Shown here in pieces: positions 1 to 8,796 of a stretch of DNA of 53,989 bases; position 1 is the stretch's first letter; every line of letters begins with the position of its first letter. A program made the translations under genes and the position numbers. Under the pieces are notes generated by a model that saw nothing but the letters and a program-made list of their open reading frames with translations, made no database searches and had not been told where the DNA came from. The stretch lies in assembly GCF_018613235.1 (NCBI RefSeq), contig NZ_JAGGQP010000038.1, positions 1 to 53,989 of the forward strand. Reading direction: 5' to 3'. The DNA comes from Bacillus sp. ISL-41. Lineage in GTDB: Bacteria; Bacillota; Bacilli; Bacillales; Cytobacillaceae.

Positions 1-62
1 ACATTATCTAGTTTTGAGGGAATAAAGATATTTTCAAAGTAAAATTTCTTTTAAAATTTCTC

Positions 63-90
63 TTGCAAAATAACTTAAAGCCAGTATAAT
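63..90 (+). promoter_or_regulatory. Possible internal promoter ahead of 5S rRNA and tRNAs
   Basis: TTGCAA (63-68) and TATAAT (85-90) are separated by 16 bp in the spacer between the presumed 23S gene (outside the window) and 5S. The predicted start near 97 lies about 15 bp before the 5S gene. This fits a SigA promoter that could add transcription of the 5S and tRNA genes independently of the main rrn promoters. It is based on sequence match only. Confidence 0.45.
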
Positions 91-111
91 AAATATTGTC
101 TTTAAAAAAAT

Positions 112-229
<118 letters not shown>

Positions 230-238
230 GTTTCAAAT

Positions 239-314
239 GGAGGATTAGCTCAGCTGGGAGAGCATCTGCCTTACAAGCAGAGGGTCGGCGGTTCGATCCC
301 GTCATCCTCCACCA
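239..314 (+). tRNA. tRNA-Val (anticodon TAC)
   Basis: A 76-nt cloverleaf with anticodon TAC, the GGTTCGATCC T-arm and an encoded CCA. It is the first gene of a 21-tRNA block whose order matches the trnB operon of B. subtilis. Confidence 0.97.
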
Positions 315-353
315 TAATTTTTTCACATAGTGAAAATAATCTACTTTAACCAT

Positions 354-426
<73 letters not shown>

Positions 427-436
427 CCTTTTGTAC

Positions 437-512
437 GAGCCATTAGCTCAGTCGGTAGAGCATCTGACTTTTAATCAGAGGGTCGAAGGTTCGAGTCCTT
501 CATGGCTCACCA
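437..512 (+). tRNA. tRNA-Lys (anticodon TTT)
   Basis: A complete 76-nt cloverleaf with anticodon TTT and encoded CCA. Confidence 0.97.
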
Positions 513-529
513 CTTTTTTGAAATAGTAT

Positions 530-614
530 GCGGGTGTGGCGGAATTGGCAGACGCACCAGACTTAGGATCTGGCGCCGCAAGGCGTGGGGGTTCGACTCC
601 CTTCACCCGCACCA
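530..614 (+). tRNA. tRNA-Leu (anticodon TAG)
   Basis: A class II tRNA of 85 nt with a long variable arm, anticodon TAG and encoded CCA. Confidence 0.96.
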
Positions 615-636
615 TTTCTTCAAAAAACAATATAAT

Positions 637-711
637 GCGGAAGTAGTTCAGTGGTAGAATACAACCTTGCCAAGGTTGGGGTCGCGGGTTCGAATCCCGT
701 CTTCCGCTCCA
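637..711 (+). tRNA. tRNA-Gly (anticodon GCC)
   Basis: A 75-nt cloverleaf with anticodon GCC, discriminator T as usual for glycine tRNAs, and encoded CCA. Confidence 0.97.
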
Positions 712-721
712 TAGTTCTTAA

Positions 722-810
722 GCCGGGGTGGCGGAACTGGCAGACGCACAGGACTTAAAATCCTGCGGTAGGTGACTACCGTACCGGTTCGATTCCGGTC
801 CTCGGCACCA
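722..810 (+). tRNA. tRNA-Leu (anticodon TAA)
   Basis: A class II tRNA of 89 nt with a long variable arm, anticodon TAA and encoded CCA. Confidence 0.96.
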
Positions 811-835
811 CCAAGTTAGCTAATGTACTAAATAT

Positions 836-912
<77 letters not shown>

Positions 913-929
913 TTATATTTTCTCTTTAT

Positions 930-1006
930 CGGGGAGTAGCTCAGCTTGGTAGAGCACTTGGTTTGGGACCAAGGGGTCGCAGGTTCGAATCCTGTCTTCC
1001 CGACCA
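930..1006 (+). tRNA. tRNA-Pro (anticodon TGG)
   Basis: A 77-nt cloverleaf with anticodon TGG and encoded CCA. Confidence 0.97.
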
Positions 1007-1021
1007 TCCTTTCTATAATAT

Positions 1022-1097
1022 GGGGCCTTAGCTCAGCTGGGAGAGCGCCTGCCTTGCACGCAGGAGGTCAGCGGTTCGATCCCGCTAGGCTCCACCA
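1022..1097 (+). tRNA. tRNA-Ala (anticodon TGC)
   Basis: A 76-nt cloverleaf with anticodon TGC and encoded CCA. The G3-T70 pair in the acceptor stem is the alanine identity element. Confidence 0.97.
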
Positions 1098-1120
1098 TAA
1101 GTTTTAAAAATTAATAATTT

Positions 1121-1197
1121 GGCGGTGTAGCTCAGCTGGCTAGAGCGTACGGTTCATACCCGTAAGGTCGGGGGTTCGATCCCCTCCGCCGCTACCA
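1121..1197 (+). tRNA. tRNA-Met elongator (anticodon CAT)
   Basis: A 77-nt cloverleaf with anticodon CAT and encoded CCA. It lacks the initiator features seen at 1447 (C1:A72 mismatch, GGG/CCC anticodon stem), so it is the elongator form. Its discriminator A fits the UGGU bulge of the T-box upstream of metS at 31336. Confidence 0.93.
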
Positions 1198-1236
1198 ATT
1201 TTAATCTGGTTGAACCTATTCAATCTAGGATATCCT

Positions 1237-1313
1237 GGACCTTTAGCTCAGCTGGTTAGAGCAGACGGCTCATAACCGTCCGGTCGTAGGTTCGAGTCCT
1301 ACAAGGTCCACCA
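1237..1313 (+). tRNA. tRNA-Ile2 (genomic anticodon CAT, lysidine type)
   Basis: The genomic anticodon is CAT, but the body closely matches Bacillus tRNA-Ile2, whose C34 is changed to lysidine by TilS so that it reads AUA. Gene position 11 of the block is also Ile in B. subtilis trnB. CCA is encoded. Confidence 0.9.
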
Positions 1314-1332
1314 TTTTACTTGTTTTTCATAC

Positions 1333-1425
1333 GGAGGTATACCCAAGTCTGGCTGAAGGGATCGGTCTTGAAAACCGACAGGCGGGTAACACCGCGCGGG
1401 GGTTCGAATCCCTCTACCTCCTCCA
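1333..1425 (+). tRNA. tRNA-Ser (anticodon TGA)
   Basis: A class II tRNA of 93 nt with a long variable arm and anticodon TGA. The acceptor pairs GGAGGTA with TACCTCC. The discriminator is T (1422) rather than the usual G of serine tRNAs. CCA is encoded. Confidence 0.95.
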
Positions 1426-1446
1426 TAATTTTTTAAATAGTATCGT

Positions 1447-1520
<74 letters not shown>

Positions 1521-1562
1521 TCAAAGTAACTTCTTTTCAAGTACTTCACTTGAAAAGACCCT

Positions 1563-1638
1563 GGTCCCGTGGTGTAGCGGTTAACATGCCTGCCTGTCAC
1601 GCAGGAGATCGCCGGTTCGATCCCGGTCGGGACCGCCA
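1563..1638 (+). tRNA. tRNA-Asp (anticodon GTC)
   Basis: A 76-nt cloverleaf with anticodon GTC, discriminator G and encoded CCA. Confidence 0.97.
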
Positions 1639-1647
1639 TTTTTATTT

Positions 1648-1779
1648 TAGTGGCTCAGTAGCTCAGTCGGTAGAGCAGATTGCTCACTTCCTGAATAAGC
1701 TCTGCGGCAATCTGCGAGAAAGACCGAAGGTCATTCGAGCAAAGGATTTAAAGCAACATAAGTTTGGTAGTTAATATTA
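1648..1779 (+). pseudogene. Partial tRNA-Phe copy followed by unrelated insert
   Basis: Bases 1648-1677 repeat exactly the first part of the intact tRNA-Phe gene (1780-1809): leader TAG, acceptor 5' arm and D-arm. After that the sequence departs into about 102 bp with no anticodon arm, T-arm or acceptor 3' arm of a normal tRNA. The insert begins with a 9-bp inverted repeat (GCAGATTGC 1675-1683, GCAATCTGC 1707-1715). It is a broken or chimeric tRNA, perhaps a scar of site-specific insertion or of unequal recombination. Confidence 0.75.
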
Positions 1780-1783
1780 TAGT

Positions 1784-1856
1784 GGCTCAGTAGCTCAGTC
1801 GGTAGAGCAAAGGACTGAAAATCCTTGTGTCGGCGGTTCGATTCCGTCCTGAGCCA
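1784..1856 (+). tRNA. tRNA-Phe (anticodon GAA)
   Basis: A 73-nt cloverleaf with anticodon GAA. The discriminator A is followed by CCT, so the CCA is incomplete. It is the intact partner of the partial copy at 1648. Confidence 0.96.
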
Positions 1857-1893
1857 CCTTATTTAATTTCAATTAAAATTTAATTATAGATAT

Positions 1894-1970
1894 GGCGATT
1901 GTGGCGAAGTGGTTAACGCACCTGATTGTGGTTCAGGCATTCGTGGGTTCGATTCCCATCAGTCGCCCCA
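1894..1970 (+). tRNA. tRNA-His (anticodon GTG)
   Basis: The anticodon is GTG. The extra G-1 (1894) pairs with C73 (1967), the histidine identity feature. CCA is encoded. Confidence 0.97.
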
Positions 1971-1976
1971 TTTTTT

Positions 1977-2050
1977 GCGGGTGTAGTTTAGTGGTAAAAC
2001 CTCAGCCTTCCAAGCTGATGATGAGAGTTCGATTCTCTTCACCCGCTCCA
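1977..2050 (+). tRNA. tRNA-Gly (anticodon TCC)
   Basis: A 74-nt cloverleaf with anticodon TCC, discriminator T and encoded CCA. Confidence 0.97.
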
Positions 2051-2053
2051 TAA

Positions 2054-2127
<74 letters not shown>

Positions 2128-2140
2128 TTTTTTATATTAT

Positions 2141-2215
2141 TCCGCAGTAGCTCAGTGGTAGAGCACTCGGCTGTTAACCGAGCGGTCGTAGGTTCGAATC
2201 CTACCTGCGGAGCCA
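2141..2215 (+). tRNA. tRNA-Asn (anticodon GTT)
   Basis: A 75-nt cloverleaf with anticodon GTT, discriminator G and encoded CCA. Confidence 0.97.
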
Positions 2216-2222
2216 TTTTTAT

Positions 2223-2313
2223 GGGGAAGTACTCAAGAGGCTGAAGAGGCGCCCCTGCTAAGGGTGTAGGTCGGGTAACCGGCGCGAGGGTTCAAATCCC
2301 TCCTTCTCCGCCA
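2223..2313 (+). tRNA. tRNA-Ser (anticodon GCT)
   Basis: A class II tRNA of 91 nt with anticodon GCT, the usual discriminator G and encoded CCA. Confidence 0.96.
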
Positions 2314-2316
2314 TAA

Positions 2317-2388
2317 GGCCCCTTGGTCAAGCGGTTAAGACACCGCCCTTTCACGGCGGTAACACGGGTTCGAATCCCGTAGGGGTCA
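2317..2388 (+). tRNA. tRNA-Glu (anticodon TTC)
   Basis: A cloverleaf with anticodon TTC. The discriminator A (2388) is followed by TAA, so CCA is not encoded. It is the last tRNA of the block. Confidence 0.96.
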
Positions 2389-2394
2389 TAAGGA

Positions 2395-2428
2395 AAGCTG
2401 TTAGCAATTATGCTAACGGCTTTTTTTT
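2395..2428 (+). terminator. Terminator of the rrn-tRNA operon
   Basis: The hairpin AAGCTGTTAGC / GCTAACGGCTT is followed by a run of eight T. It lies directly after tRNA-Glu and fits the end of the operon. Confidence 0.9.
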
Positions 2429-2540
2429 ATGTCCATGTAATTTTGGAATCCAGGTATTTAATTCAAATGTACTTTTAAATACATCAAGCAGCATGAACTT
2501 AGAAGGAAGTAAGATGTTCAAAAAGTGACTAAGATATCAT

Positions 2541-2790
2541 TGCCCGGTCAGTGGTGTAAGCAAAAAAAATCGTTTAAGAAATATGTGCCCGGTTATGAGG
2601 AGCAAAGGTAAAACCGGTAACAAGAAGAAGAAATATATGCCCCGTTCTGAGAGGCTAGTTCAAAGCCGGTAACATAAAGAAGAGATATATACCCGGTGAT
2701 GAGGGCCAAGGTCAAAACGGGTAACATAAAAAAGAGATATGTCCACGGTCAGTGGTAGAAAGAGAAATTCCGTCACATAAAGCAGTGATA
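2541..2790. repeat. Degenerate ~52-bp tandem hairpin array
   Basis: Five imperfect units start near 2541, 2586, 2639, 2691 and 2742, spaced 45, 53, 52 and 51 bp. Each carries a CCCGGT-like left arm and, in most units, a GGTAACA-like right end before AAGAGATAT. Left and right arms co-vary: CCGGT/ACCGG in unit 2, ACCCG/CGGGT in unit 4, ACGG/CCGT in unit 5. There is no open reading frame. The rest of the 2430-3272 gap shows no gene; 2790-3120 is AT-rich and featureless to me. Confidence 0.75.
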
Positions 2791-3139
2791 GGGGTTCATT
2801 ATAATGCCCGAAGAAGCGAGAATAAAGCCCCATAATACATGTTATTTAACAGATCAATCAAATTACCCTAACCCAGCTATCCATACAATACGGTAGGTCT
2901 AAACCAGTAACAACTCGAACCTAGTATCCTCCTAAACTTAAAATCACGACTCAATCATTTCCTTCAAAAAGATGAAAACGTTATCAGTGAAAAACATTTT
3001 TTCTCCTATTTCCTCTATCAAACCTAATAAATTCAACTAATCTTATTAATGAATCATTATTCATTTTTTAACTTTCGTTCTCCAAATTTCGCATAATTGG
3101 AAGATTTAGTACATTAAAGCGCTACCATTTGAGGGGTTT

Positions 3140-3176
3140 TGTCGAAATATAATTTATTCTAAGAGTTATTGTCGAA
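3140..3176 (+). promoter_or_regulatory. Two Spo0A-like boxes upstream of glg operon
   Basis: TTGTCGAA occurs twice, with TGTCGAA at 3140-3146 and 3170-3176, exactly 30 bp (three helical turns) apart in the same orientation. TGTCGAA is the known core of the Spo0A binding site. They lie about 90 and 60 bp before a candidate start at 3228. Alternatively they are just a short 30-bp direct repeat. Confidence 0.5.
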
Positions 3177-3190
3177 ATATTAAAAAAATG

Positions 3191-3221
3191 TTTACAAGGA
3201 ATTCCTTCTGGTAACTAGAAT
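3191..3221 (+). promoter_or_regulatory. Candidate glg operon promoter
   Basis: TTTACA (3191-3196) and TAGAAT (3216-3221) are 19 bp apart. This spacing is longer than usual for SigA, though long spacing is known at Spo0A-activated SigA promoters such as spoIIG. The B. subtilis glg operon is reported to be SigE-dependent, and I cannot exclude an overlapping SigE promoter. Confidence 0.3.
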
Positions 3222-3272
3222 ACTACTGAAATAGGCAGTTTTTTTAGTTTTACAAAAGGCAGGTGGAGGGCA

Positions 3273-5231
3273 ATGGTGATTAATCCAACTGAGTTTGAAT
3301 TGCATTTGTTCCATGAAGGCAATCTGTTCCAGAGCTACAATTTATTTGGAGCACATGTCATTAAAACTGGAACTGGAACATATACTCGATTTTGTGTGTG
3401 GGCTCCTAAGGCGATGCAGGTAAGGCTTGCAGGTGATTTTAACAATTGGGATGGGAATGGATATGAGTTTCATAAAGTCAATCAGGAGGGGGTCTGGCAG
3501 CTCGCTCTAGAGGGTGATTTGACCGGTGCCATTTATAAATATGAGATTTTGACTGCATCAGGTGAGCGAAGACTAAAATCTGATCCTTATGCGTTTTTCT
3601 CTGAATTGAGGCCTAATACGGCTTCAATTGTCTATTCAGTGGACAGCTACAAATGGGATGACCAAAAATGGCTGCAAAAGCGTGAAAAGCGGACTACCCT
3701 CGCCGAGCCGATGTTCATATATGAGCTTCATGTGGGTTCCTGGAAGAAGCATGATAATGGTTCGTTCCTTACATACCGTGAGCTTGTAGATGAATTGATC
3801 CCATATATTGTTGCGCATGGTTACACACATATTGAATTATTGCCACTAACTGAGCATCCGCTCGACATCTCCTGGGGCTATCAATCCACAGGTTATTTTT
3901 CCGTTACGAGTCGATATGGAACTCCTCAGGATTTTATGTATTTCGTTGATATGTGCCATCAAAACAACATTGGAGTCATCCTTGATTGGATTCCGGGGCA
4001 TTTTTGCAAAGATGCGCACGGGCTGTACCAATTTGATGGCAGCTATGTGTTTGAATATCAGCGGGAGAATGATCGTGAGAATCAGGTTTGGGGAACAGCC
4101 AATTTTGACCTCGGAAAAACGGAGGTCCAGAGCTTTCTGATTTCGAGTGCCCTTTTCTGGCTCGAAAAATATCATATCGATGGCTTCAGGGTTGATGCGG
4201 TGGCCAATATCATCTACTGGCCTAATTCAATCCAGGCAGCGAACCAGTATGGTGTGGAATTTTTAAAAAAGCTGAACAAAGCGGTAAAAGATTTTGAGCC
4301 AGGGGCATTGATGATTGCTGAAGACTCGACTGACTGGCCGCAGGTGACGGCTCCCGTGGAGTATGGAGGTCTTGGTTTTACATACAAGTGGAACATGGGA
4401 TGGATGAATGACACCTTGAAGTATATGGAGGAAGAATCGCATAACAGGAAGCATATACATGATAAAGTTACCTTTTCGCTGCTTTATGCATTTTCAGAGA
4501 GCTTTGTCCTGCCTTTTTCACATGATGAAGTTGTTCACGGGAAGAAATCGCTTCTTGATAAGATGCCGGGTGATTACTGGCAAAAGTTCGCACAGCTTAG
4601 ACTATTGCTTGGGTTCATGGCTGCACATCCCGGAAAGAAGCTGACATTCATGGGTACTGAATTTGGTCAGTTTTCGGAATGGAAGGACAGGGAGCAGCTT
4701 GACTGGAATCTCCTTGATTATGAAATGCATGAAAAAATGAACCATTATAATAAGGAACTTATCAAATTGTATAAGCGGTCTAAGCCGCTGTATGAGGTCG
4801 ATCAAAGCTATGAAGGCTTTGAATGGATCGATGCTGATAACCGGGATCAGTCGATTTTTTCTTTTATCAGGAAAGGAAAGAATCCGGAAGAACTACTGGT
4901 CATCGTTTGTAATTTTACTGAAAAAGTATATAGCGATTATCGAATCGGTCTCCCAAAGCATGGTGAATACCGTGAGATTTTAAACAGTGACGCTACAGAC
5001 TTTGGCGGTTCAGGCATCATTAACAAAAAAGTTTTGAAAGCGGAAGAAATAGCCTTCCATGGAAGGCCATATTCTATAGAGATGAGTATTTCTCCATTCG
5101 GAATCTCAGTTTTACGTCCTGTTATAAAAAGAAAGGGGAGAAACAATCATGCAAAAGAAGAAATGCGTAGCAATGCTGTTGGCAGGAGGAAAAGGAAGCC
5201 GGCTGCACTCACTGACGAAGAATCTCGCTAA
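3273..5231 (+). CDS. glgB: 1,4-alpha-glucan branching enzyme
   Basis: It forms alpha-1,6 branch points in glycogen by cutting and re-attaching alpha-1,4 chains, in the cytoplasm. The N-terminal CBM48-type domain includes [10 protein letters not shown]. The GH13 domain follows, with the nucleophile in GFRVDAV (D308), the acid/base in [10 protein letters not shown] (E350) and the transition-state aspartate in FSHDEVVHG (D418). The start has the Shine-Dalgarno AGGTGGAGGG. The 652-residue product ends in a basic tail ([19 protein letters not shown]...) read from sequence that also encodes the first 27 residues of glgC in another frame. The overlap is 83 bp. The tail probably arose by loss of an earlier stop. 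First gene of the glgBCDAP operon. Confidence 0.96.
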   Translation: MVINPTEFELHLFHEGNLFQSYNLFGAHVIKTGTGTYTRFCVWAPKAMQVRLAGDFNNWDGNGYEFHKVNQEGVWQLALEGDLTGAIYKYEILTASGERRLKSDPYAFFSELRPNTASIVYSVDSYKWDDQKWLQKREKRTTLAEPMFIYELHVGSWKKHDNGSFLTYRELVDELIPYIVAHGYTHIELLPLTEHPLDISWGYQSTGYFSVTSRYGTPQDFMYFVDMCHQNNIGVILDWIPGHFCKDAHGLYQFDGSYVFEYQRENDRENQVWGTANFDLGKTEVQSFLISSALFWLEKYHIDGFRVDAVANIIYWPNSIQAANQYGVEFLKKLNKAVKDFEPGALMIAEDSTDWPQVTAPVEYGGLGFTYKWNMGWMNDTLKYMEEESHNRKHIHDKVTFSLLYAFSESFVLPFSHDEVVHGKKSLLDKMPGDYWQKFAQLRLLLGFMAAHPGKKLTFMGTEFGQFSEWKDREQLDWNLLDYEMHEKMNHYNKELIKLYKRSKPLYEVDQSYEGFEWIDADNRDQSIFSFIRKGKNPEELLVIVCNFTEKVYSDYRIGLPKHGEYREILNSDATDFGGSGIINKKVLKAEEIAFHGRPYSIEMSISPFGISVLRPVIKRKGRNNHAKEEMRSNAVGRRKRKPAALTDEESR

Positions 5232-6297
5232 GCCAGCTGTCCCTTTTGGAGGCAAATATCGGATTATTGATTTTCCATTAAGCAACTGCACGAATTCGGG
5301 CATCCATACAGTGGGCGTTTTAACTCAATATCAGCCGCTTTTGCTCAATTCTTATATTGGCATCGGCAGCGCATGGGACCTCGACAGGAAGGATGGCGGT
5401 GTGACGGTACTGCCGCCTTATGCGGAAAGTTCCGAAGTTAAATGGTATTCTGGCACGGCAAGTGCGATTTTTCAGAATCTGAATTATCTCGATCAGTATG
5501 ACCCGGAATATGTTTTGATTCTTTCCGGTGACCATATTTATAAAATGAATTATGAATTGATGCTCAATTACCATATTGAAAAAGGTGCTGATGCGACGAT
5601 TTCGGTCATTGAAGTGCCATGGGAAGAGACGAATCGTTTTGGGATCATGAACACGGATTCTGACCTGAGGATCACTGAATTTGAGGAGAAGCCGGATGTG
5701 GCGAAAAATAATCTCGCTTCAATGGGGATTTATATTTTTAAATGGAGCGTTTTAAGGGAATATCTGATAAGGGATGACCAGAATCCAGAATCCAGCCATG
5801 ATTTCGGCAAGGATATCATTCCTCTGTTAATACAAGAAAATATGAAATTATTTGCCTATCCTTTTAAAGGCTACTGGAAAGATGTTGGGACTGTTCAAAG
5901 TCTTTGGGAAGCGAATATGGATTTATTGGATAAGGACTGCGAATTGAATCTTTTTGATCATTCATGGCGTATTTACTCGGTGAACCCTAACCAGCCGCCT
6001 CAGTATATTTGTCCAGAAGGCGGAGTGTCAGAGTCGCTGGTCAATGAGGGATGCAAAATTGAAGGGGAGGTTTCCAGGACGGTTGTTTTCCAGGGAGTGA
6101 CCGTAAAAAAGGGAGCGGTTGTAAAGGAATCCGTAATCATGCCGGATGCTATTATCGGACACAACTGTGTGATTGAAAAGGCGATTGTATCCCCAGGAGT
6201 CTATGTTCCTGATGGAACAATCATCAGGCCGGGCGAGAGCGTGAATGACATTACACTAGTATCTGAAGAAACAATCGGAGAATTGCAATCCAATTGA
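5149..6297 (+). CDS. glgC: Glucose-1-phosphate adenylyltransferase
   Basis: It makes ADP-glucose from glucose-1-phosphate and ATP, the committed step of glycogen synthesis. The nucleotide-binding loop LAGGKGSRL is at residues 11-19, followed by [19 protein letters not shown] and [12 protein letters not shown] left-handed beta-helix region of hexapeptide repeats runs from about residue 290 to the end. Length 382 is normal. The start is set by AAAGGGGAG nine bases before ATG, inside the 3' end of glgB. GlgD follows 22 bp later. Confidence 0.97.
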   Translation: MQKKKCVAMLLAGGKGSRLHSLTKNLAKPAVPFGGKYRIIDFPLSNCTNSGIHTVGVLTQYQPLLLNSYIGIGSAWDLDRKDGGVTVLPPYAESSEVKWYSGTASAIFQNLNYLDQYDPEYVLILSGDHIYKMNYELMLNYHIEKGADATISVIEVPWEETNRFGIMNTDSDLRITEFEEKPDVAKNNLASMGIYIFKWSVLREYLIRDDQNPESSHDFGKDIIPLLIQENMKLFAYPFKGYWKDVGTVQSLWEANMDLLDKDCELNLFDHSWRIYSVNPNQPPQYICPEGGVSESLVNEGCKIEGEVSRTVVFQGVTVKKGAVVKESVIMPDAIIGHNCVIEKAIVSPGVYVPDGTIIRPGESVNDITLVSEETIGELQSN

Positions 6298-6319
6298 ACC
6301 GATTCGGGAGGAAAAAGAA

Positions 6320-7348
6320 ATGAACAAACAATTATTAGGAGTAATAGATGCGACAACTGTCCACGATGATCTCCAGGAACTGTCCGTTCACCGCTCAGTG
6401 GCAGCAATTCCATTCGGCGGGCGATACAGGCTGATTGATTTTATCCTTTCCAATATGGTCAACTCAGGAATCCAGAGCGTGGCTATTTTTCCTAAATTCC
6501 AATACAGGTCACTGATGGACCATTTGGGCTCAGGCAGGAATTGGGATCTTAACCGGAAAAGGGATGGACTATTTTTCTTCCCTGCCCCTAACCTTGATAA
6601 ACATTATACAGGGATTGGCACGCTGGACCATTTTGCTGACAACATAGACTTCTTTGAACGCAGTACCCAGGAGTATGCTTTGATTTCGAATTCCTATACG
6701 GTATTCAATATGGATTTCCAGCCGCTGCTTGATTGGCATATTAAATCTGGCTGCGATATCACCGAGGTACAGAAGGAAGGGAAATCACTGGGCATATACC
6801 TCGTGAAAAAGACATTGTTGATGGATTTGGTCTTGACGCGGAATGAAACGGGCTATTCAAATATGAGGGATGTCGTGACTGATCTTGATAGCCAGTTCCA
6901 TCTCTGTTATTACAATTTTGATGGCTACGCTTCAATGGTTGATACGATTGAAAACTATTTCAAGACCAGCATGGATTTGCTGAAGCCAGAGGTTTGGAAA
7001 GAGTTATTCCCGAAAGAAAGGCCAATCCTGACCAAGGTAAAAGATGAGCCGCCGACCCGTTATGATGTGGACGCATCGGTACGAAATTCGATGGTTGCCA
7101 ACGGCGGAATGATCGAGGGCACGGTGGAAAACAGCATCATTGCCCGCGGGGTAAAAATCGGCAAAGGTACTGTCATCCGCAATTGCATCATCATGCAGAA
7201 GACACAAATTAAGGAGAATTGTCTATTGGATTCAGTGATTGTTGATAAGGATGCAAGAATCGAAGCAGGGACAGTGATTACAGCGCCAGCAGAATCACCG
7301 GCTGTCATCCGCAAGGGTACGGTCCAGGGAGTGGGGAGCAGCTCGTGA
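6320..7348 (+). CDS. glgD: GlgD-type regulatory subunit of ADP-glucose pyrophosphorylase
   Basis: It is a paralogue of GlgC with the same fold but altered active site. The N terminus reads [15 protein letters not shown] where GlgC has the AGGKGSRL loop, so the G-rich loop is missing. Downstream, [17 protein letters not shown] is kept. In Bacilli GlgC and GlgD form a heteromer in which GlgC is catalytic and GlgD stimulates it. The C-terminal hexapeptide repeats ([19 protein letters not shown]) match the beta-helix domain. Shine-Dalgarno GGGAGG precedes ATG. The stop overlaps the glgA start by 4 bp (GTGA). Confidence 0.95.
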   Translation: MNKQLLGVIDATTVHDDLQELSVHRSVAAIPFGGRYRLIDFILSNMVNSGIQSVAIFPKFQYRSLMDHLGSGRNWDLNRKRDGLFFFPAPNLDKHYTGIGTLDHFADNIDFFERSTQEYALISNSYTVFNMDFQPLLDWHIKSGCDITEVQKEGKSLGIYLVKKTLLMDLVLTRNETGYSNMRDVVTDLDSQFHLCYYNFDGYASMVDTIENYFKTSMDLLKPEVWKELFPKERPILTKVKDEPPTRYDVDASVRNSMVANGGMIEGTVENSIIARGVKIGKGTVIRNCIIMQKTQIKENCLLDSVIVDKDARIEAGTVITAPAESPAVIRKGTVQGVGSSS

Positions 7349-8796
7349 AGGTTTTATTTGCTGTATCGGAATGTGTCCCGTTCATCAAGTCAGGAGGCTT
7401 GGCTGATGTAGCAGGTTCACTTCCGAAGGAACTCAAAAAGCTGGGAACGGATGTCCGAGTCATTTTACCGAAGTATGGACTGATCCCCGATAAGTTCCGC
7501 TCTGAAATGCAGAAAGTGAAAGAGTATAATGTGCAATTAAGCTGGCGCTCGCAATACTGCGGCATTGAAACTCTTGAATACGACGGTGTTACTTTCTATT
7601 TTGTAGATAATGAGTATTATTTCAAGCGCGATAGTCTTTACGGCCATTATGATGATGGGGAACGGTTCGCATTTTTTAACAGGGCCGTCCTTGAATTGTT
7701 CGCAGAAATCGAATATTACCCTGATGTGATCCATTGCCATGATTGGCATACAGGGATGATTCCATTTTTACTAAGGACTGAGTACTATAAGCGGCCCGGA
7801 TACGGATTGATCAGGTCCGTGTTCACGATTCATAATCTGCAGTTCCAGGGAATTTTCCCCCCAGAAGTATTGGGGGACCTGCTGCAGATTGACAGCCGTT
7901 ATTTCAATGAAGAGCAGCTGGAATTTTTCGGGAACACCAACTTCATGAAAGCAGCTTTAATTGCTGCTGACCATATTACTACTGTCAGTCCTACCTACAA
8001 GGCAGAAATCCAGACAGATTTTTATGGTGAAAGGCTGGATGGCATCCTGCGGAAAAGAAACGAGGACTTATCCGGGATTTTGAATGGGATTGATCACGAT
8101 TTATACGACCCTGAAAAGTATCTTGGATTGACTGCCAATTTTGGAGTGAACTCACTTGAAAGAAGAGTCGAAAACAAGCTTCAAGTACAGCGTGAGTTCA
8201 GTTTGCCGGAAAACGAGGAGATCCCTGTTGTCGCGATGATCACAAGGCTGACGAAGCAGAAGGGTCTCGATTTGGTCAGGGGAGTCTTCCATGAAATGAT
8301 GGCGACTGGAATGCAGCTGGTAGTGCTGGGAACAGGCGACCCTGAGTTTGAGCAATTTTTCAAAGAAATGTCAGCGCGTTATCCTGAGCAGTGTGGCGTA
8401 TACATTGGCTTTGATGAGAATTTGGCTCATCAAGTCTACGCAGGCTCTGATTTGTTCCTGATGCCCTCCAAGTTCGAACCTTGCGGGCTAAGCCAGATGC
8501 TCGCGATGCGCTATGGCTCCATTCCTGTTGTCAGAGAAACAGGCGGCCTGAACGACACTGTACAGCCTTACAATGAATTTAACGGTGAAGGCAATGGATT
8601 TACCTTTGCGAATTTTAACGCCCATGACATGCTGTTTACGCTTGAAAGGGCGCTGTCTTTTTACCATAAGCGCGAAAAATGGCTTAAGCTGGCGAAAAAT
8701 GCTATGGAGACAGACTACAGTTGGGCACAGTCTGCCAGACAATACGAAGAATTATATTCCGATCTCATCTCAAGGAGTGAATCGCATGTTTTCTAG
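7345..8796 (+). CDS. glgA: Glycogen synthase (ADP-glucose)
   Basis: A GT5 glycosyltransferase that extends alpha-1,4-glucan chains from ADP-glucose. Start is GTG within the GTGA overlap with glg[17 protein letters not shown] at residues 15-30 holds the ADP-glucose-binding K-x-G-G motif. [13 protein letters not shown] and [19 protein letters not shown] are the family's conserved blocks, the second with the catalytic E-x7-E region. Length 483 is typical. Its last 11 bp overlap glgP, suggesting translational coupling. Confidence 0.97.
   Translation: MKVLFAVSECVPFIKSGGLADVAGSLPKELKKLGTDVRVILPKYGLIPDKFRSEMQKVKEYNVQLSWRSQYCGIETLEYDGVTFYFVDNEYYFKRDSLYGHYDDGERFAFFNRAVLELFAEIEYYPDVIHCHDWHTGMIPFLLRTEYYKRPGYGLIRSVFTIHNLQFQGIFPPEVLGDLLQIDSRYFNEEQLEFFGNTNFMKAALIAADHITTVSPTYKAEIQTDFYGERLDGILRKRNEDLSGILNGIDHDLYDPEKYLGLTANFGVNSLERRVENKLQVQREFSLPENEEIPVVAMITRLTKQKGLDLVRGVFHEMMATGMQLVVLGTGDPEFEQFFKEMSARYPEQCGVYIGFDENLAHQVYAGSDLFLMPSKFEPCGLSQMLAMRYGSIPVVRETGGLNDTVQPYNEFNGEGNGFTFANFNAHDMLFTLERALSFYHKREKWLKLAKNAMETDYSWAQSARQYEELYSDLISRSESHVF

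Noticed and set aside
1678-1779. A further functional tRNA between Asp and Phe
   Set aside because: Acceptor 3' arm and T-arm cannot be found and the anticodon-arm loop would be about 23 bases.
8573-8785. Longer N terminus for glgP
   Set aside because: It would overlap glgA by 224 bp and lacks a ribosome site; 8786 has AAGGAG and gives the usual 800 residues.
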